Origin: Trebouxia sp. TZW2008
Lineage: Eukaryota > Chlorophyta > Trebouxiophyceae > Trebouxiales > Trebouxiaceae
Assembly: GCA_002118135.1 (NCBI GenBank)
Contig: BDIU01000366.1
Location: forward strand, 1-64,000
Direction: 5' to 3'
Length of the DNA: 64,000 nucleotides
Shown: positions 59,251 through 64,000 of the stretch, in pieces
Numbering within the stretch: the stretch's first letter is position 1
Layout: each line of letters begins with the position of its first letter
The notes under the pieces: generated by a model
What the model saw: only the letters and a program-made list of their open reading frames with translations
What the model was told of the DNA's origin: nothing
Database searches by the model: none
Translations under genes and position numbers: made by a program

Positions 59251-62200
59251 TCAGTCATGCAGATGTGCTGGCAAATGATCATGATAATGATGAGTCAGGC
59301 ACACCTTGATTGAAGCATAGCCCCCCATGCCTAAGCCAAAGAATGCTGTGAAGAAGATGATAACCCAGTTGATCCAGAAGACTGTGGTGTAGCCTCCCAT
59401 CTTCATGATGAACCTGCAAGGAAGCGCACACACGTTTCAATCAGGTTGAAACCAATGTAACAGGGTAGCACATAAGCTAGTGAATTTAGCCTGGTGGCAT
59501 CAACCACTTGTGTCTTGTTTTGTAATATTGGTTTCAGAGCTTGATACGACAAGTTGCAGTGCCTTGCAACATGCCTTGTGCATTGCAGCTTTTGAAATTG
59601 GGTGTGACAGCTGCAGTATGCAAAAGCGCATGCTGTGAAATGTAAGGCTGACTGAGATGGCAGGCAAGATTGATTGCAAAAGCAGCACTGTGACAGCACG
59701 CATACAAATGCACCAGACTTGCACATGGCCAGGATTGATACGGACATCCTTGTCCTGATTTGCAACGATGTGCCCACATCACTCAGGTCCCCCATGATAG
59801 GCACTTGCAAATATGACTCACGGTGAAAGTGGTTTTGGAGACTCTAGCTGATGCTTCTTTGATAGCTTCTTGTAGCCGTAATGGATGTTGAACGCCAGGC
59901 AGGGAATGATGTATGTCTCAAAGGTGACAGTGAATGCCCCCAGAATGTCATTGATGACTCCAAAGAACGGAAAGGCTATGGCAATGAACCAAATGATGAT
60001 GGCTGCAGCAGCAGGTCAATTACGTATTCGTGTTGAGCAATATGTGAGACTTTGTAGCACAGGCGCTGAGTGTGCGAGACACAAGCCCTATTTTGCCGAC
60101 AGGGTGCCAAGCATGTGTCATCACCTTGCAGCAGCAGTGTGCAAATGCAAGGCATGCATCACTAAACAGCACAAGGACACCACAGGCATGGCTGTCATGA
60201 CAGTTTGACAGCCTTTGTTTTTCACAACCATTTGACAGCCTTTGTTTGTCACGACCCTTTGACAGCCTTTGTTTGTCATGACCCTTTGACAGCCTTTGTG
60301 CATGCTCATCAATTGCAGTGTTGATGAATGTGTGCTTGATCAGAACCCAACAGGGGGTCAAGCAGACAATGTCAAGCATTGCCCGTCCATCATGTTTATC
60401 AAGCTGCTTATCAAGCAGAGGAGGCACGACACTCTATCTGACCTGGCAAATACATGCACATAAAGCTGCTTACCAATGGGTGCTCGCACAAAGATACGGA
60501 TGTACATTGGCTTGTCATGTGTCTTGGTCGCCTTCTCAAACATGTAATAAAGGGGAAAGATGAACTGCAGGTGACACACTAGCATGTTAGCAATGCGCGG
60601 CAAACAAACAATGGCCACTTGTATGCTGTCACGATGCCTCTCATTGCAAGCTCAGCATCACATTCAAAATTTTTATCCGTTGTCAGCGCACAGGGTGACC
60701 ATGCACGGTTGGAAGGCAACATAGGGCATTGCAGCAGCCAACACAAGTTCATTATAGACTCATGCGTGCACAGTACAAAGCACTAAAAAGGCTTGTGAAA
60801 CCTGTGCAATCAGGGCGCAAACAGTGTTGTTTCATGGGCATTGCTTCAAGTCATGTCAAACAGCTTACCAGGGCAAAAGCTACAACTTGGTGAATGACGA
60901 TCAGCACAATGGCGACATCTCGGCTGGTGCTCTTCTCAAAGTAAGCAAAACAGTTTCCTGCATAGACCCCAAGCTTCACTGAGCTTCCGCAATTGAAGCA
61001 GATTGAGTGCAACACAATACAACTTAAGTACAAGATTCCATGATGGAGGCGGATTGCTCCTGTTTGTTTGCTGCATTTGATGCAGTGCCAAGGCAGCACA
61101 GCACAGCTCAACCACACGCTTGCTTGATTGACAACGCTGCTGAAATAGTAGCATTGGCAATAAATAGTGCACTTTCCAGCAAAAGTGCTAGGTGTATGTG
61201 GCACAAGTTTTGTCTCCCCAGGTTGGCTTGTTTTGAGCATCATGGAATGGATGTCAAATCGACTGCTGAAGTGTCTGACACAAACGACACTGGTATGTAA
61301 GGTGCTGTCTACACCTAACAGGTGAACAGCACAGCTGAACGCAGTCTCTATCAGTAGACAGCCACAGGTCCACTCATCTCACATTGGCGCTGGCGCTGTA
61401 CGTCACAGGATACTATGAAACAGGACAGGTGAATCAAGTCAAATGCATTTTTGACCTAGCAACGGTGACTGTCAAGCTGCCAAGGCATGAGCTGATTCCA
61501 AAGTCCAGCACCAGCAGGAAACCCAATAGCGACTTTCGTGATGCCAAGGCATGTGCCTACCATCAAGTCTTGCATCAGTAGGAATTGCAATACTCAAGCT
61601 GGCAGGGTTTGTGCCTACCATACAGTCTGGCATCAGCAGGAAAGCCCCAGTACACAAAAATGGTGTTGGGGATGACCAATGTGAAGACGTAGCTGTAGCT
61701 GCAGAAGAAGGTTTTGTGGAAGTTGTAGGGGCGGTACATGGCATCCATCACCTCCCTGCCATACCACCAGGTGAGTGAGGTTAAAACAGGTCAGCAGAGA
61801 TTACAGCATGGGCCTAGATCTGCAGCCCTTGCTCATGTATGCGCGCTTTTTTTGCGCAACATGATCATTGGGGGTGTTTCACTATGTCATAGACTGCCTG
61901 AATTTCGCGGACATGTAGTCATTGCCACAGTTTGGCACATGTGATCAGCCTTGTTGGCTGGCTAAAGCATATAAAATCTCAATCTCTCTCTCTCTCTCCC
62001 TCTCTCTCTCTCTTCCTTTACACATCCCTTGTTGAAACGACTCATACTATGCTCTCTGCTGTGTTGTGCAAAGGCTGTTTCCTGTCCCCAACCCCCCCAC
62101 AAACAGCATGCTCGTTTGTCACATCTTGCACAGGATCCGTGGACTGATCACTGCAAACCTGTTGCTATTACCCACACTTACACAGCATGACACACCTTGA

Positions 62201-63836
62201 TCTCGATCCTGTCACTGTAGAGAACAGTTGTCTAGGACAATTGGGCCAAGCAACACATGCCCTAGTAGGTTGCAATTTTGCTTTCCCGGCAAACACTTGC
62301 AGGATGTGCACAGCACAGTGCTGTGAATCCAAGTTCCAAAACTCTAGCTGCAGCAAGTGACTAATGCAGAAGTATCACCAACTGCTTTCATGAGGACAAC
62401 TATACAATGAGTATGACTGATGGCTCACATGAGCATGCCGTGTCCACCAAAGGTGAAGATGATGTTGGATGCCCCAGCAAAGAAGTTGTACACAGATCCT
62501 GGGTTCTCATTGCTCCAGGCTTCAGCCTTGAGTCCATTCTTGATGCCTTGTGAAAACATGAACCTGCAGTGACATATCGCCTCTCAGCAGTTGGCACTGG
62601 ATCGTCCAGTTAGCTAATGGCACATATCAGAAGCAGGGAGACCTGACGTGACACAGCCAGGATCAAGGTTTTGGCCTTAACCCAACAGCACTTGGCTGTG
62701 CAAGCTGCTTGAGGCTATTGCAACACTTGGCGAGGCTAGACTAGACGGGGGCTCTGCTGTGAAGTGCTCATACTATACTCATCCGTATGAACAGCTGTTT
62801 GATCATGACTAATGTGTGTTGCCTCAGGGCATATGAGAGCAACAATGCAGTTGTAGAACTGCTGTACTCATTTTGTCCATGCCTTGACATTGCAGGTACA
62901 ATGGCAGCTGCACAAATGCTCACCAGTACCATTTCTGATCATGCCTTGACAGTGTATGGACTCTGGCAATAAGATGCGCACAGTGCACTCTCCTTGTAAG
63001 GACACTTGATGTAAGGACAATGTCGATGCAAGGACAACGCCATTGGTAGCCAGTCACTGCATTCTGACTGCAGTTGTCCCTCTGAGTAAGCACAATTTGA
63101 TGTAAGGACAAATTTCTTGGTAACCAAAGCAGTCGTTACAAAGAGAATTTACTGTACCAGGAAGTAAAGCTGGTGGCCACAAGGGCTAGGAAGGAGAACA
63201 GCCTGAAGTTACGGAAGCTGGGAATGATGCCCATGCACATGCACACCGCCTCCAGATCAAGCCCCAGTCCCTGCATATCATGTAACATGCCGCTTCGACT
63301 ATTTTCATGTGCATGACTTTGGCGTCGGTTACTGTCTGCAGACATTCTCATGCCCGAGACTTTGTCTCTGCATATCACACAGTCAGATGTGCACACAGTA
63401 CACATGCACTGCTCAGGACAGCCTTTGCAAAATTATTCAAGCATGTCATGCTGAACACAGCCTGCATTGCGTGTAAGGCTGAGCTGTTTGCATGGCAAAA
63501 GCATCAGCTAAGCATGCTGCTGCTGCTGCTGCTGCTGGCACAATTTACAAATTTCACACCAGGCATGGTTGACAGTTCCACAATTTAGTCGCCCTATGAG
63601 GATGGCAATGGACAGCCTGATTGAAAGTACCTTTTATTGATGCTGGGCACCATGGTGTGAAAATTGCTGGAGGAAGCTATAATTTGGGCCAGGGCATCAC
63701 CACCCAGGGCAATAATAATGACCAGCCTTGAAAAGCGGCCCAGCCATTTATAAGTGAAGTTGCCCATCACCTCATGGTACTGTGTAGCAATCTTCCTATC
63801 CCTGCCTTCCTTGTCATACCAGTCACCCATCTTGAT
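59251..63836 (-). CDS. AUX1/LAX-like auxin influx permease (5' partial)
   Basis: Proton-coupled AAAP-family permease closest to plant AUX1/LAX auxin importers. The 5' end lies beyond the window. Exons: 63631-63836, about 63158-63270, 62429-62563, 61619-61755, 60869-60957, 60474-60564, 59822-60002 and 59251-59413. From 62563 on, all phases agree. Blocks matching AUX1 order are FRNFRLFSFLALVATSF, NFFAGASNIIFTFGGHGM, EVMDAMYRPYNFHKTF, STSRDVAIVLIVIHQVVAF, FIFPLYYMFEKATKTHD, IIWFIAIAFPFFGVIND and FGLGMGGYASIK. The last exon reads through to a TGA at 59251, giving a C-tail of about AUX1 length. The junction 63631/63270 is off by one base, so an acceptor at 63292, a micro-exon or a sequence error is needed. 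Confidence 0.88.
60195..60300. repeat. Minisatellite, about 26-bp unit
   Basis: The unit tttgacagcctttgtttgtc plus acgaccc recurs about four times in an intron of the AUX1-like gene. Confidence 0.8.
61178..61275 (-). repeat. Dispersed repeat family 2, copy 5 (inverted)
   Basis: Reverse-orientation member containing gtgctaggtgtatgtgg and tgagcatcatgg, complementary to the words in the copy at 20765-20905. It lies in an AUX1-like intron. Confidence 0.6.
61490..61660 (-). repeat. Short tandem copies of an AUX1-like exon end
   Basis: The segment around tgcctaccat, gtc and catcag(c/t)aggaa occurs three times, near 61494-61530, 61553-61590 and 61610-61650. The last overlaps the 3' end of the real exon 61619-61755 (V-Y-W-G-F-P-A-D-A). 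Confidence 0.65.
61922..62013 (+). repeat. Second copy of the (CT)n-ending repeat
   Basis: Nearly identical to 23697-23775 over about 65 bp (cagccttgttggctggctaa), followed by a (CT)n/(CCCT) microsatellite. A 3' microsatellite tail fits a retroposed element, but no head or target duplication could be defined. Confidence 0.6.
62981..63154. mobile_element. MITE copy, 174 bp, supplying a splice donor
   Basis: Same length as the reference copy. Left end CAGTGCACTCTCCTTGTAAG; right end acaaagagaatttactg followed by TA at 63155-63156. On the minus strand TA plus the terminus reads GTACAGTAAATTC, and the G-T is exactly the 5' splice site of the AUX1-like exon ending T-S-W (phase confirmed by the next exon F-M-F-S-Q-G). 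Confidence 0.82.
63510..63538 (+). repeat. (CTG)n microsatellite
   Basis: About nine CTG/GCT triplets in an intron of the AUX1-like gene. Confidence 0.85.
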
Positions 63837-64000
63837 CTGTAGTCACACTGTAACAGTCTGCTTGACTGGTCAATGCTGCAGCGCATGGCTCAGGATGAGT
63901 CATGCAGGGAAGAGGAAGGCCGCTGGCGGCGGCTGCGCTTACAAGGGAACACTCCAACAGTGTGCTTTACACGCTACCTTGCTGGGATAGAACTAGTCTG

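Noticed and set aside
1..64000. tRNA or rRNA genes
   Set aside because: I scanned for cloverleaf-type T-loop words (ggttcgaatcc-like) and rRNA core segments and found none convincing; a tRNAscan/Infernal run would be decisive.

Overview
This 64 kb window is nuclear DNA of a photosynthetic eukaryote of the green lineage, most likely a green alga; the species cannot be named from sequence alone. The evidence is intron-rich genes with GT-AG and some GC-AG splice sites, plant-type families (an AUX1/LAX-like permease, a ProT-like permease, NERD1, MSH7, arogenate dehydratase) and a plastid-type EF-P behind a presequence-like leader. There are no operons. All three stop codons are used.

Layout. Complement 1180-5880: ProT-like amino-acid transporter (8 exons). 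Plus 6757-10163: La RNA-binding protein (10 exons). Complement 10631-11278: TMEM222/RTE1-family membrane protein (1 exon). Plus 11805-13110: atypical SDR/epimerase (3 exons). Plus 13912-23305: NERD1-like FG-GAP membrane protein. Plus 24096-25681: arogenate/prephenate dehydratase. Complement 26238-28507: plastid EF-P (6 exons). Complement 29244-about 35147: GH30 glycosidase. Plus about 35331-36799: dsRBD protein with a possible NYN/PIN-like domain. Complement 37039-49602: MSH7. Complement 50079-55622: repeat-containing protein, possibly TAF1A-like. Two small unknown genes lie at 56065-56537 and 57861-58212. Complement 59251 to beyond 63836: AUX1/LAX-like transporter whose 5' end is outside the window.

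The main pattern is not a gene. In most of the long multi-exon genes, introns hold extra, partly decayed tandem copies of the neighbouring exon with its splice sites, often 150-180 bp apart. MSH7 is the extreme case: the Walker A (P-loop) exon exists in four copies with compatible acceptors, one of which has the catalytic Lys replaced by Arg. A second pattern is a family of about 175-bp non-autonomous elements with CAGT...ACTG ends and TA target duplications (Tc1/mariner-like MITE). In two genes the 5' splice site of an intron lies exactly on the element's end.

The genes do not form one pathway. They cover transport (ProT, AUX1), cell-wall or secretory functions (NERD1, GH30), aromatic amino-acid synthesis (ADT), RNA metabolism (La, dsRBD protein), plastid translation (EF-P) and DNA mismatch repair (MSH7). 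Models called complete were checked for reading phase across every splice junction; where that was not possible it is stated.
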